In this document: in pieces, positions 1-12,929 of the stretch | How positions within the stretch are numbered: position 1 is the first letter of the stretch | How the letters are laid out: each line of letters opens with the position of its first letter | From: Setophaga petechia | Taxonomy: Eukaryota > Chordata > Aves > Passeriformes > Parulidae | NCBI GenBank assembly: GCA_024362935.1 | Contig: JANCRA010000008.1 | Coordinates: 36,397,074 to 36,461,073 of the forward strand | Direction: 5' to 3' | DNA length: 64,000 nucleotides | Made by a program: the position numbers and the translations under genes | Notes under the pieces: generated by a model | What the model was told of the DNA's origin: nothing | Database searches by the model: none | Seen by the model: only the letters and a program-made list of their open reading frames with translations

Positions 1-2831
1 AAAAAATCTCTTAAACTGCTCAAAGTGGTTCCTGTGCTTCCGAAGTATAAAACTTCTGGACCATTTAGCCTGGTGCCTGGCATAGTCTCAAAGCGTTGCT
101 CAAAGCTACAGTTAAAGATATATAAGTTTTCATACTGGAAAGAGTTGTTTCTCTGTAAATCAGAAAATGATTTAAAGGTAAACATTTCTAAGGATACTCC
201 AGTTTAATTTAAATGGCTTTGGAAGTGTTCTAAATCAGGCCAAGAAAAGAGTATAATTGCTGGTGGGGTTTTTTAGGCATGTAGTGTGTACCATAAAAAT
301 CATCAGCCTAAAAAAGCTCTGAACATTTCCACATTTATTTCCTGGGTTAAATTATTGAAATGGTTTTAAACAGAAAAATCACTCTACGTCTTATCCATTG
401 ATATCTGCAATCTACACCAGTATTTATAGTGCAGCATATTTCTGTGAAAATTCTCACATCTTCATAGCTCATATAATAGACAGGAACATATTAACAGTAG
501 GTTCTTCACATCAAGATTACTTGTTCTTGGAAGATCTGAAAGTATTGAGCATACTGAGAGACAGAAACAGAAATAAAAACAGATAGTAATGAACATAAAT
601 CCCAGGCTGGACTTTTTTTCATCAGAGATGTAATTTGCATCAGAGTTTGATCTATGTCGAGGTGGACGGGAGACTTGCTCATCCTCTAATGCAGACAAAT
701 CTTGGCTTTATTGATTAACAGAATTACTTTTATAATCACAGTAATAAGGCTCATGCATATTGCAAAACTAAAGCTCACTATTGGTCAGCTATAAAAGTCA
801 GTCACACCTATTCTCAAGATGTTTGTGGCTTCTTTTTTACCTCCTGTTATCACATAATTTACAAAACAACTTCTTGCTCAAAGAAACCATGTCCTTGAAT
901 TAGGCAGCTGCTGTTTTCTTAGATGCTCTTTCTCACGTTACTTTTCCCATGGACGGTGTCTCAGTAAAAATCTGTCCACAGATCTAACTGCTTCTTCACG
1001 TTCTATGGAAGAGAAAATGTGCTGTTATTAATGACAATTAATGGGAATGCAACTTGCTTGACTTGTAGGTCCATGAAAGTGTTGTGTGCCTTCTGTGATA
1101 GTGAATTTCACCACTGGCCTCTGATGGAAGGCCAGTCTGAGAGGGATTCTTCCATCAGTCTTCCCATCAGTTTCTTGTTCAGATGTGGAAGCTATTCACT
1201 TTTGTGCAAGAGGGCTAAAGTGACCTTTCTTGCTCTTTGTGTAAGGATTTTGACATTTCAGATGTACCTAAAGAGCATAAATTTGACTCTAGAACCACTC
1301 TTGTAGAAGCCAAGAATAAAAAAGGCTAAAAAGCACCTTTCATTCTAGAAAATTGGCATTGAAGCACTAGATTTAAAATAAGGTGTTTGCATAAGTTCTG
1401 TCTATGTGTCATACTGCCTCCTATTATGGTGATCTGTTATAATTAGTAACAAAACAAATAACTTCCAGCTCTCATGAAATTGGGTAATTTTTCATAGGCC
1501 TTTTGATACTAAATAGATAATGGATTAAGTCTGCCTATGCTTCTTTGCAGTAAATTTTTTTATAGTAGATATAATATTTGGCTGGTTTTTTATTTCTTAG
1601 GGTTTGTTTTACAAGTTAGAGACACTGATTTTATTTTCCTTGCAGTTATTTGACACTATCAGACCACAAATAATTTTACATGCCTTTCTTTGCATCAACA
1701 AGAAAGGGACTAGCCTAAACCAAGGTTTTTTATTGGAATGAGAAGGAGAGATGGGAGATAAAGAAGACAAAGTTGGACCTTATCTAGTTTTTACTGCAAG
1801 CCATGGGTAACTATTGTCTGAATTTTAAAGAAATCACTAAATCAGAATATAAGCATAAGCATTTTCCGTTTTCCAAGGGTCAAATAATTTAATGAGAAAT
1901 CCTCTCTTAATTCTGATGCTCCAATGTATTGTAATCATTTCACAACATTAAATTTTGCTGGATTAATGTGGTTAGTTCAAAGCTTTGCTACAAAAGCACA
2001 TTTTGTTAAGCGGTAGTGATAAAGAATTTCCACTTGGAATTCAGATACAAGTAATTGAAAAGCCAATATGTACCTTCAAACAAATGAGGGACAGTACACT
2101 ATTTTAAACTTAGCTTTTCTTTTTCTCAAAGTATGCTATAGCCATCTCCATACTGTTTTACATTATAGTTAAGTGATTCATGGCTGCAGGAGCAACCAGT
2201 GTTTTGCAGAGAAATATATTGTTCTTTTTCCTATTTCCAGAGTCTCTCCTCATCTTAGTATACAAAATAAAAAGCTCTACTAAAACTATATAGAAGAAAA
2301 AGATTTTTTTTTGCAAAAGCAAACTTGCTTTTGTTATTCCCTGTTTGTTTATTTACCACTGGTTAAGCTTACCTTTCTTGCATCACTATTATTTCATTGT
2401 TTGACTTCTAGCCTGCAGACCCAATTTTCTGTTGTCTCTCATTTTTCCCTTGCTCCTGAGCACTGATTATTTGTAGTTGAAATTAGGAATTAGCAAATTT
2501 ACTGTGTATCTATTTCAGTTTTCCTGAGTATGTGATTAATTTGGTTTGATATTAAACTCATCATTTACTTCCCATGCATTTTAGTTTAATATTATTTGCA
2601 GTAATTTTTCCAAATAAAACCTAAAACGTATCTTGCCCGCCAAATTATTGTATTTTTATCATTCAGATCCAAGTGACAAATATTGTAATGCAAATATATT
2701 TCTAACATTTTCTGACTAATCAAGAGTCAAAACAAAGTAAAAATAGCAAATATAATTACTTTTTATCATAAATTTATTAGAAAAAAGTAAAACACAGGAA
2801 GAAAATATACTCTTGGATTTATGTATTGTAT
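1..2831. other. Unique AT-rich non-coding DNA
   Basis: No gene, transposon or array was recognised here. Open frames on either strand stay below 100 codons, show no recognisable domain and have no plausible splice context. A small perfect inverted repeat (9-bp arms, 2-nt loop) lies at 2314-2333 just after an eight-T run. The sequence resembles ordinary vertebrate intergenic or intronic DNA. Short, divergent transposon fossils could be missed by eye. Confidence 0.7.
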
Positions 2832-3012
2832 TGGGTTTATGTGGCTAGATTTTGATAACACTGGAAGTGTTAGGTGTGGCAGGTGTGGCTTCTGTGAAAA
2901 GACACCAGAAGTTGCCCCCATGTTGGGCAGAGCAAATTCCAGCTGGCTCCAAGAAGGACGTCCTGCTGGCTGAAGCTGATTCTCTCAGCAACATTGGTAG
3001 CATCTCTGTGAT

Positions 3013-3022
3013 AATACATTAA
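3013..3022 (+). promoter_or_regulatory. TATA-like element of the 2832-3705 LTR
   Basis: The ATACATTAAG stretch lies about 180 bp into the LTR. The opposite-strand sister LTR has its clearer TATATAAG at the equivalent distance. It is degenerate, so current promoter activity is doubtful. Confidence 0.4.
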
Positions 3023-3518
3023 GATAGGGTAAAAAATCTCTGTGCCAGAACAGCTGGGAGAGGGGAGTGAGAATATGTGAGAGAAGCAGGCCCAGAGACA
3101 CCAAGGGCCATGAAGAGGAGGGGAGGAGGTGCAGAGATTCCTTTGCAGAATTGGGTGCAGGCTGTGGTGAGGAAGGCTGTCCCCATGCAGCCCAAGGAGG
3201 TCCAAGGTGAAGCTGCTGATATCCTCCTGCAGTACCTGCAGGATCCTACACTGGATCAGCCTGTTCCTGTAGGGTTGTAACCCATGGAAAGGACGCATTC
3301 TGGAGCAGTGGTTGAAGAACTGCAGCCTGAGTGTGATGAGGAAGAGTCATAGACAAAATGGTAGGAACTGACTGCAACCCCATTCCCCATCCCCCAGCAC
3401 TGCTTAGGAGCTAGAAGAGTCAGAGTGCAGCTGAGCTTGGAAAGAAAGGAGGGGTGGGGAAAATATGCTTTTAATTTAGTTTTACTTCTCACCATCTTAT
3501 TTTGTTGCAATTACTTGA

Positions 3519-3524
3519 AATAAA
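3519..3524 (+). terminator. LTR polyadenylation signal AATAAA
   Basis: A canonical AATAAA sits about 180 bp before the LTR 3' end and is followed by a T/G-rich stretch (CCTGTTCTGTCCTTG). This is the normal R/U5 arrangement of a retroviral LTR. Confidence 0.55.
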
Positions 3525-3705
3525 ATGAATTACTATCCCTAATTCCCTGTTCTGTCCTTGATGGCAATTGGTAAGTTGTCTTCTTGTCCTTATCTTCGTC
3601 CACAAGCTTTTAATTATACTTTTTTCCTCTTGCCCTTTTGAAGGAGGGTGAGAGGTAAAACATCTGTGTGGGCACCTGGCATCCAGCCAAGGTCAGTCCA
3701 GCCTA

Positions 3706-6700
3706 TATATGAAAATAGATATAAGCAATGCCTTCAACTTCAAGAACTCTTAGGAAATTTGGAGGAACTCTCAATCTCTCTCTCTTTCCCTCTTATTGCC
3801 AGGTGAAAATATGTACTGCTTCTAGCAGAAACCTCTTAATTGAAGTTTTCATTGTAAGAAAATACATGAAAATATAAAATATTGTAAATTTTCCAATATT
3901 TCTGGAACAGAGGAAAAAAAAAGTAAGGTGATTGTTTAAGAAGCTTGTTTTCCTACAGTATACCTATCTTAGGATAGGTATCTAAATTTAGATTAGATGA
4001 AAACTGCTTTTCAAGGTGCTCATTAATGTACAGAGCTGGAAATGTGTGTCCTTGGTAGTACTTATTTCAAGACAAGAATCAGTAGAATTTGGGAATGAAA
4101 TATTTGCATTTTTATTGGAAAAAATCCTCTAAAACCTTTGTGGCCTAAGGTATATGTTTTGGGTTTGCTGATAAATTTTGTTCATTTCCATGACTGATCT
4201 GCAATATTTCTTTTCCTTAATCTGATTGTTTCCTTAAAAAGTCATGTAGGCAGTGTTCAATACTAAGACAATGTTAGGATTTAGCATAATCTGATGTCTG
4301 TGACAGCACAGTCATTAAGTTGGTTTCTACAATACACAGAGAATTGCTGAATAGTGTGGTCATAGTTATGTGGAAAAGATGATTCATAGCCTGAGAGGTA
4401 AGAATATTTACTTTCAGAGATAAAATTCACACTAAAAAACTACAACAGTATATAAACACCTTACCCAAAAAATACCTGTTAAATCTGCGATTTTTAAATT
4501 TACAAGAATGTGTTTGCTCCTAAATTTTTTTGCAGCAGTAGATTGCAAATAACTTTCTGCATTTTTAGGTATTTCTTGAATGACTCTTCATATATTCCAA
4601 CAAATATAGAATGAATTACTGTGCTTCTCAAATATAATATCATCCTTTATTTGTCAATGATACAAATGTACATTTTTGAAACAATATGATGGAAAGAATA
4701 AAAACCTTTCTGAATTTCTATTGTAACCTGTTGTAACAGTCTCAGACAAGATGGACAGAATGGCAACTAGAGGGAAATACAAGCAGCAACTCTGCAAGAG
4801 TACATTCCAACAAAAGACTAGTCTTAGTGTGCCAGATCATCCATTTGTCAGTTTTCAATATTTGCAGTAGGAAATACAAAGCTGGAAGATACTGTGTACC
4901 AGGCCCATTCTCTGGCTCATTTCCATCATACTATAATCAACAAATGTAATAGAAATATTAAAGGAGATACCCTTGAGAAAACGAAAAATTATAATTTAGT
5001 ATAACTATGTGGTTTATTGAAAATTGTAATTACATTTTAAAAAAATCTTATTTAAAAGCTCTTTTATCTCTAGGTCCAGAAAATGCTTTTAACAAAGTAG
5101 AACAAGACTTTTCCTTTTGTGGCATGTATCTTGTCAAAAGCCAGCTAAACAACCATGATATAATGTATGGCATAGTAAGATTGTAAGACAGCTGAAAAGG
5201 AATTCCATAGAAATTGAAACAAACTTTCCCAGTCCATATTTCACTCCAGTAAGTTCAGACTCTCAGACTGATCCTGTAAAACACATTAGCAGATGACAGT
5301 TTTCTCAGATATACTTTTTTTTGGTTTTGATTAGTTCATGAATTAATGATGTGGCATCTTTCCTTATGAGCTGTGATTGTTACATTAAAACAGGCAAGAC
5401 TTTTCACATGCATGCCTAAGTTGTATCCACATTTAATTTCCGTTACACTTTGTCAGTATGATAGATGTCCTTGATGTTTACTGGAAATTAATCCTGATGA
5501 TCTTAATGTATATTGGAGTCAATGGAAAGATGATTTTTGAAGGAAGGAACAGTGATTTAGCAATGGTTCCCACTGAGAAGATATGCAGTAGGGGTTTCTC
5601 AGAAGAAGAATATTTGGAAGCTTAAATGCCATGGACTGAACAAAAATGTCGGAGTAAGAAGTCAGTATAAATTATTGGCTAAAACAGATGTAAATCCAAA
5701 CATATAACCTAGTGGAAACAGGAAAAAAAAGGATTTATTTTTTAAAATGTTTATTCATATACCTAATTTTGCCTTTACTATAGTTCTGTTATTGCCTTCC
5801 TGCATGCTTACTAGCACTTTATCAAATTAATATTATCTGTGTAATTTTCAAAGCAAATATGTTGGATAGGGCTTCAGCTCCTGCTGAGCACAGAGCAGCT
5901 AATGTGACATTGCCTAGAGGAAAAAGCATCATAGTTCTGCATGATTTTGGATATGGCTCTGCTTTCTTTAGTTAATCCAAGGTCATTATTTTCAAACCAC
6001 AGCATGTTCTCATAAAGATCAAATGTTTTCCCAAGAAGGAATGATGACAGAATGATACACTGTAAATTAAAAAGTTCAAATTCATATAAACCACTGATCA
6101 AAGGAGAGAAATGTTGTCAAAGGAGAAAATTGTTGGTTTTATTTAAAAAGCTGAGCTGTTTACACAGAGGAATAGATAATTGTGAGATACATTTTAGAAT
6201 TACGGAAAAAATATTTGTTTCTTTGGTATTAAAAAACTTCCAATTTTCTGTTGCTGTTTGCTTTTCTTTAGTTTGCGTGCCACCCCCTATCCTACTCTCC
6301 CAGAAAAAAGACATTTAAATGGTTTATGTTGAAATATTTCTATGTTGCAAGGTAATCTTGATGCTTAATATATAAATATTTGTATCAGTATTACTTTGAG
6401 GTTAAAAACTTACATTATGTTGTTGGATAAAATGCCAATTCCTTGGCAAATAATTACTGGAAAATAGAAAGCTGAAAATGAAATATAAATACATTGTGTT
6501 CCCTGTTTTATGCTAACATATTTATCCATTTCCTAAGTGATCTTGAGGGAAAAAAAAAGAATTTTCATTCTGAATGTTGAGTACTCTTCAGAAAAATGAA
6601 AGATGATAAGTTTTAATTAGAAGAAAGAAAGTGGATATTAAGTAAATAGGATGAAGCAAGCACACAAAAGACTGAAGTTAAATAGGCAGTCTTACGGGAA

Positions 6701-7024
6701 TCTAAAAAGGACATTGGGGGACCAAAGTCAAATATTTCCTGTCCTCCTGAGATGGAGAACTGTCCTGATTTTAGCATCCTGTAAGTGCTGTGTAAATTCA
6801 AGTACTTGCTTACAGTGAGCAACACATTCCAGTATTTCCATTACCAATATTGTGGAGATTTGTTAATGATTGCTTAGCTCAGAAGCGCAGATTCCTGCAT
6901 CAGCCTAGTTGGATAAAATAAAATTATAGAACTAATCAATAAATAATGGCTTACTTCTGAACTTGTGCACTGGTTTACCTCGAGTTTTGTTGTAAAGTTT
7001 GTGTAGGTCACTGATGCTGAATTT
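3706..7024. other. Unique AT-rich non-coding DNA
   Basis: No coding region was recognised. An imperfect hairpin (9-bp arms, 4-nt loop) lies at 3960-3981. Frames around 5874-6825 reach at most 88 codons on either strand and look random. The last 150 bases may include flank or internal sequence of the LTR-like element that begins at 7025, but I could not identify any retroviral reading frame there. Confidence 0.6.
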
Positions 7025-7086
7025 TGCCCCAAAAGGCGAAAATGAACTGCCCAGAGACAGAATTTGAGGCCTATAGGCAGGAGGTA

Positions 7087-7092
7087 TTTAAT
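7087..7092 (-). terminator. Polyadenylation signal ATTAAA of the compact LTR
   Basis: The minus strand reads ATTAAA about 62 bp before the proposed LTR 3' end (7025) and about 60 bp after its TATA box. This agrees with a short R region. Confidence 0.4.
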
Positions 7093-7150
7093 CCACAACG
7101 CATTGGAGAAATCCTAAATGGATTTCTAAATTATAAACAGCAAAAGCGGG

Positions 7151-7158
7151 TTTTTATA
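7151..7158 (-). promoter_or_regulatory. TATA box of the 7025-7360 LTR
   Basis: The minus strand reads TATAAAAA, followed by a GC-containing ACCCGC stretch. The ATTAAA signal follows about 60 bp downstream. This spacing is typical of U3-R-R/U5 in compact LTRs. Confidence 0.5.
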
Positions 7159-7390
7159 CAATTTTGAACAGGGATTACATCATGCATATTCATATGTGGG
7201 CAGGAGTATAGGCGGAGTCTTCCGGGAATTCTTGGTCTTCCTTGGTTAAACTTTAAGATTTTTCCTAATTTGGACAGCTTCCTGTTATTCTTGGCATATT
7301 TTTCCATGGCTTGGCAGAAGTTACTGTTGTACTTGGTTTGATTCTAACGGCTTGGCAGGTCACTTTAACTTATTGGCTTCCACTTCTGCT

Positions 7391-7425
7391 TTCTTCTTCA
7401 AATATTGGTTTCTTCTTCAAATATT
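7391..7425. repeat. Short tandem repeat, 16-bp core twice
   Basis: The core TTCTTCTTCAAATATT occurs at 7391-7406 and again at 7410-7425, identical in both copies and separated by 3 bases. It lies directly upstream of the larger tandem duplication at 7449-7584. Confidence 0.85.
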
Positions 7426-7448
7426 CTAATTCCAAAGTTTCTCCTGTG

Positions 7449-7584
7449 AGTGTATTTTAGATTATTTTATCTAGATATCTGATCAAAGCTCTTCCTAACA
7501 GTGTATTTTAGGTTATTTATTAACTTATCTAGATATCTGATCAAAGCTCTTCCTACCAGTGTATTTTAGATTATTTATTAACTT
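7449..7584. repeat. Imperfect tandem duplication, about 52-58-bp unit, 2.5 copies
   Basis: Three successive copies start with GTGTATTTTAG(A/G)TTATTT at 7449, 7501 and 7559. The first two continue through ATCTAGATATCTGATCAAAG and CTCTTCCTA. Copy 1 lacks a few bases present in copies 2 and 3 (ATTAACTT). The third copy stops after the first 26 bases. No coding potential was seen. Confidence 0.9.
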
Positions 7585-10500
7585 CTGCGATTCTTCTTGA
7601 TATACCTGTGTCTTTTAATTCTTTTATTTCTCAGAAATTATTGTTCATTTATTAGATGGTTTCATCACTGAGCTAATATGTATGTTCAGCCTTCTGCATT
7701 ACTCAACTAAAAGTCTGAAAATCAAACCAGCGATACTGCTCTAGTTTTGAATCCTGTATATCCATCCAGATAAGCACACCAGAGATACTTTAGATGCATT
7801 TGGTGTGGGTTTAAGGCATATGTGCATCCTTGGTCACCTCTTATGTTGCCATCTCTTTGATCTACTTTAAAAGCCTTTCTGGCATTATCATCAAAGACTA
7901 TGTACCAATAATTTATGCACAGACTCTAAAAGCCATCTATAGGTCACAACTATGCCAGCAGACAATGTCTTAGTCAAAGATTCAGTACCTTTTTCATATA
8001 TGCTTTTCTCAATGTAAATATTTTTAATTATCATCATCCCAATTAAAAGTGTATGCATCTAATTGTGGCTCCAAATGAGCTTTTCTGCTTGAAGTGTTCT
8101 CATATACCTTTTTTCTTCTTGTCCTAAAGCACATATGTTCAAAGAGATTTAATAGGTAAAAGAGTGAGGGTTCAGTGGGGTTTTTCTAAGAATAAAATGT
8201 TAAAGATAAAATAGTGGAATCACAGTGGTATAAAAGGTGATTATTCCATTTTTGTTTGCAATATTTTGCTTTTGTGAACAAAAAATTCTAGTGAAACATT
8301 ACCATATTGAATACTTTAATTTTTAACTTTTAATCTAATTACGAAATGGAAGAGATTTTTTTTTTTAATACTCTTTTAGTATTAAATTTCTTCCAAGTAA
8401 CTTTCAAGAATCTACTAGTTTCAGACAAATAATGGAATGCAGGAAAATAATTTCTGTCAGAGGGCTACTCTTCTCTCCTCTGCATAAGCCTATTTTTTTG
8501 AAATAGTGATTTTCATCACTCTAGAATCTAATTTGAACCATTTTGAAATGACAATTATTGCGAACAGTATTAGGATCTTTTGTTTCCTGACACTAATGCT
8601 GTTATCTTTATGGACTCTTTTGTCTAACCTAAAATAGTTCAGTATTAGGAATACAATTAACTATATAACCGTAATTAAATAAATACATATTTGATTATTT
8701 CTTTTAATGGCACCAAATCCTTTTATGAACCACCAAATGCATGAGAAAGTCTCCTTAATTTTTTTTCTTTTTAATAGTCATTGAAATGAGCCTGTGCTGG
8801 CAGGGGTTAAATTGGTAAATTCCTAGGGGTGAGTCAGTGTTACTAATGTCTTGGATCATAAATGTTAAATTACATGAGATAAATTGACAAGAAAGTCGAT
8901 TAATGCATTAACTAACAGTACTGTGAATTCTTAATTAAGAGATGCAGAGTTAAATGTGTGCGTTTTTACTGTAGCAAACTACTTACATTACAAATAAAGA
9001 ACAAATGTATACATATTCATAAATAACTATGGGGAGGAAGAACCCAGAGCTTTGTGTCTTCTAATTTCTAAAATCATGAAAAAATTAAACCCTCTGTAGA
9101 TATTTCTTCAACGAATAAGAAACTTTACTGTAAGTAACTATTTTGTAATAAGTTTCTGTGAGAAGAAAAAAAGAACTGATGCAAGAACTAACATAGTTGT
9201 CCAATCAAATCTTGTCTCTCTGATCCTAAAAGAGGACAAATTCTGCACGTTTTTACAGTTTCTTTCAGATTGCAATATTTTCAAAATTCCATCTGATTTC
9301 CATATTTTGTCTCATGAATTATTTGGATTCCCTATCTTAAAGGAAAACTTAGAGTACAATTAACATGAGCTATATATGTGCCATTGAACAGTAGTTTCCA
9401 AGTGACACCTTCTCCCTTAATTGCTGGGAAGGGATCTCAGAAGTAACAGTATTCCTAAAACATCAATTAATCACAGAATTAATCAAATAGTGTACAATTT
9501 CTATACAGCAGTAAAAAAAGGAGATGGGAATAGAGAAATCAAATTATCTAGAGGCATGTGTAAGTTATGAAAACAGGTATTTTGCAGGTGTTTGGTTCTA
9601 AACAGCTTCTGAGGAACAGAAACCATGAATGAACTGGAGGAAAAAAAAGGAAAAGAGTGAATGTGGAGTGAATATGTATGAAAATGCAATAAGAGAAAAA
9701 GGGAAAAGAGTTTGAGAGCTGGAAAAATAAAAGGGGGAGGACAAGATCCTTGCATTAGAGAAAGGTGAATGAGTTGTGAAGGAAATCATGCAAAAGAGAA
9801 ATTGAAGTTAACATAAGGAAGTTTTATTAAGAATAAAATATATATCTTATAAGTACCATAACAGTAAACCACCGAAAAGCTCAGTGACAGTGAAAAATAG
9901 AGTAGTGAGGATAAATGTGTTTGGTTATGGATGAGATGCATTCTTTTCAAATATGATCTGAAGATACATTAGAATTTACTAAGAACAAAGTAAGATGAAG
10001 CTCTGAATTTTTTAAACAATTACAAAACCAGGGACTAGCACTGCTGATGCACATCCCACCTTTTGCCATGTGGGCTTGCAGGCTGGCTGCTGTACTGGTA
10101 TTATCCACCCTGGCTACCTGATGCCTGTGTGCTCCCTAAAGAGCTGGTGGGTGGAAAGGAAGCTTAGAAGACAGGTCATGCCTTAAATCAAACTGAGTAC
10201 TGAGTTAGTGAGTTATTAATTATTTTTCCTTTAACACATTACTTGCTTTTTCCTTATACTTCCCCTCTGTATTTTAAATGCTAGGTTCATTAAAAACATT
10301 GGCTGGCACAGTACTCAGTTTAACAGTAACTGAGAATTTAATCAAGCAAATCTCTTAATTCATTCCTCTTAGCTATACCTGGTTATAGAGTACAATATTT
10401 CTGGGACAGATTTCCAAAGGTGTTTGTGTATTTGATTTCCATTCAAATGGGTAAATCTATAAAATTTAAATAAAAAATATTTTTCAAAATCTGTTCTTTG

Positions 10501-11683
10501 TTCATTATTTCTAAGAGTCCAAGTTACTTTCCATCCTGCACACAACCGGCTGTCCCTGCCCCACAGAAAATCTACATTTTCTACATAAAAGAAAATCAAG
10601 AAAACAAACAAAAAAACCCAATTCACATATGTTGAGTTCCTGAGAAGCAAGAAATCTAGGTCCAATAAGATGATCATAAAACCAAGAAGGAATTTTCTGT
10701 TTCCTTCACACAGGAACACCAATATTCATTTTATGTTTGCATGAACAGTCAAATTCCTTATCAATTTTTTCTTTAGTCATTCATGTATGTGTCTATTTAT
10801 CTTTGTTCATTTCACTTGTAGGGATTCACAGTAGGAATAATGTGACCTTGGTGTTGCAAACACACAGTACAGGAGGCCTTGTGTTTTCAGCTGTTTGTCT
10901 GAAAGCTGAAAGATGAGTTAGGGTGAAAAACCTTTTAATATCTCCTTGTGGTCACAAGAAATTTTTCTGAGCTCTGTGACATAACTCCAGCTATGAGACA
11001 GTCTGATGCCAGAGTTTCTGAACAGCCCAAATTTGATTTGATAGTATCTAGATCTATACTTATTTGATTTTAAGTAAATTATTAAAAATGCTTAAAAACT
11101 TTGAAGTAGAACTCTTGGAATGCAGATTTTTTTAAAAATTACTAAACAATTAATTACTAAACAATTTCTACATTCTTCACACTATCATACATTATTTACA
11201 GGAACAACAGTCTTGATTTTTATGTTATTTAATAGTACTGAGACAAAGTTTTGAAATTATGCCTGAAAAAAAAAAAAAAGAAGAGAAAGGAAGGGAAGGG
11301 TTATTACCATATGGAAATATAAATATATCAATTTTCCAAAAGCTTCTACACCTTTTGAATTCCTGACTGTATTCTTGAAGGCAGTGGCACAGTTTATTAG
11401 GGTTTTTCCCCCTCATTTTAATTTCAGAATACTCAATTAAAATTTGCAATTATTATCTTGACTGTCGTGACTTTGGTGACTTTGGAACAAAGAGTTCCAT
11501 TCATGTCAAAAGGAATGAAATGTCAATGTTTTCTTTTTTTTTTTCTTTTTTTTTTCCCCGTCCCTGCCCTTTTCTGCTAGGTGGTTTAAGTTCAGCTGTG
11601 AATGATTCTGAAATTTTTCAAGCATATAAAGTCATTATAAACAGTGAACAAAAGAAAGGTCATCCATTGTAATTTCTGCTCAT

Positions 11684-11708
11684 TTCTATTCATACTGTAT
11701 GAATAGAA
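11684..11708. repeat. 25-bp perfect inverted repeat (12-bp arms, 1-nt spacer)
   Basis: The left arm TTCTATTCATAC is followed by one T and then its exact reverse complement GTATGAATAGAA. It is the cleanest short palindrome noticed in the window. It may be a cruciform-prone site or a dyad binding site. Nothing nearby indicates a function. Confidence 0.9.
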
Positions 11709-12901
11709 GAAAAGCAGTTGGAGGCCTGCTGAGTACTATAAAACCGGATCGAAGGGCACACCTTCAGGCATTGTGAATCTAATGATAAAGCAAGCAGTCA
11801 CCACCATTCTGGGGTGTTTCAGCTCTAGCAGGATCTTAGTATGTGCTTGTTAATCAAATTAATTCTGAGGTAACATCTTTTTGGGTGAAAAATTTTGGGG
11901 AGCTGTCATGCTTTTTAATCTCTTTAATAGTGGGGCATCTCTATAAAGCTGACGCCCCAAAGTAAGGACTGCATCCTCTGTCCCTTCCTCTCCCATGCCT
12001 TCCTCCACTCTTTCCACCAATCCAGTGTTTTGCACGAGTGCAGTAACAGATCAACACTTCAGGCAAAACAAAATCTGAGTGTGCTTGTGAGAGAGAAGAA
12101 AAAGGACTGAAGGATGCATCTGTTCAGTCCAATGCTTAATACAGCTTTTCACTGCACTGCCTAGGTGTGAACTAGAGCTAAGGTGTGCTGCCAAAGACTG
12201 CTTGTTTGTTTTTCTTTGATCAATATGAAATGGAATTAAGACAAGTCAGTTTTCTATGCAGGAGTGTGGCACATATCTGCTACTTAGTTGCCTCCAAGTG
12301 AGCCTTCTTTTATTTAAGAGATGCTTAATCCCACTCCTGATTGAAATCTTTGCCATAGATTTGAGAATCTTTCTGTTTGTATCAAGACATATTAAAATCC
12401 AATTTGTATTTAGTAATGAAAGAAATACAAAGAATTACAAACAAGCCATTCCAAACCCCTTTATTCCATTTTCTGATGCTTGTCAACTTGGAGAAAAAAA
12501 ATCATAAAAAGACAATGAATTCAAGAGAGAGAAATAATGAAAAAAAACCCTAAACTCTTTTTCATTCTGGCACTATTTGGAACTATGTTGGTTTTTTTTA
12601 TGGCTGCAAGAAAAGCGACTAAACCAGATAACAGTGTACAGTGATACTACACACATCAGAGGAGCTTTGAAGCTGTTAAGGTAACCAATACTATGTGGGT
12701 AAATATGGGTTTAATTTACTACTTTCTTGAATAATTATCTTCTTACTTGTTCTCTTGGATAAGTCTATTTTCCTTTCACCTTAAGACATGGATATAATGT
12801 ATTAAAAGGTTCTTTGGACTATTTTGAAATGCTGATATTTATTTTCCTTTTTTTTTTTTTCAGGGCTTCCCATATCAAGCAAATATGCCAGTTATGCGAC
12901 A

Positions 12902-12929
12902 GTGTGAACAAATATAGTGTGAACAAATG
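12902..12929. repeat. Short direct repeat TGTGAACAAAT twice
   Basis: TGTGAACAAAT occurs twice in a row within 28 bases, separated by ATAG. It lies about 40 bp after a T-run ending TTTTCAG, which by itself resembles a splice acceptor. The frame after that acceptor closes within about 17 codons. Confidence 0.7.

Larger units (their letters stand above)
2832..3705 (+). mobile_element. Solo LTR, avian ERVL-like endogenous retrovirus
   Basis: This is an 874-bp segment read as a solo long terminal repeat in plus orientation. It begins TGGGTTTATGTGGC and ends close to GGTCAGTCCAGCCTA. It shares its start, its end (ACCTGGCAT near the 3' terminus) and internal blocks such as GCAGAGATTCC with the LTR at 35997-37491, which lies in the opposite orientation. 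From memory it resembles the large avian ERVL LTR family. A TATA-like stretch lies near 3014 and an AATAAA signal at 3519-3524. The flanking pentamers TGTAT (2827-2831) and TATAT (3706-3710) match at 4 of 5 bases, as expected for an aged 5-bp target duplication. No internal gag/pol/env is present, so it arose by LTR-LTR recombination. The short open frame at 3077-3280 lies within it and is not a gene. Boundaries are good to a few bases. Confidence 0.85.
7025..7360 (-). mobile_element. Putative retroviral LTR, compact type
   Basis: On the minus strand this reads like a compact LTR. A U3-like region contains ATGAATATGCATGATG, followed by a clear TATAAAAA box, an ATTAAA polyadenylation signal about 60 bp further on, and a terminus TTTTGGGGCA at 7025. 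It carries several CpG dinucleotides (7035, 7154, 7213 and 7223 regions) in an otherwise CpG-poor neighbourhood, which suggests a relatively late insertion. The 5' end is uncertain; a start TGCCAAGCC near 7357 is one option. No target duplication was found and no internal genes were seen. It differs from the ERVL-type LTRs in the window. It is a structural call, since the family was not recognised. Confidence 0.5.

Noticed and set aside
2870..3298. Minus-strand frame of 142 codons
   Set aside because: It lies antisense inside the ERVL-like LTR at 2832-3705.
10369..10722. 117-codon minus-strand frame with a hydrophobic stretch
   Set aside because: The hydrophobic run comes from A-rich plus-strand sequence (AAAACAAACAAAAAAACC). 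No homologue is recognised.
12848..12864. T-run followed by CAG as a splice acceptor of a coding exon
   Set aside because: The frame that best follows it closes after about 17 codons, and there is no matching donor. T-runs are common here.
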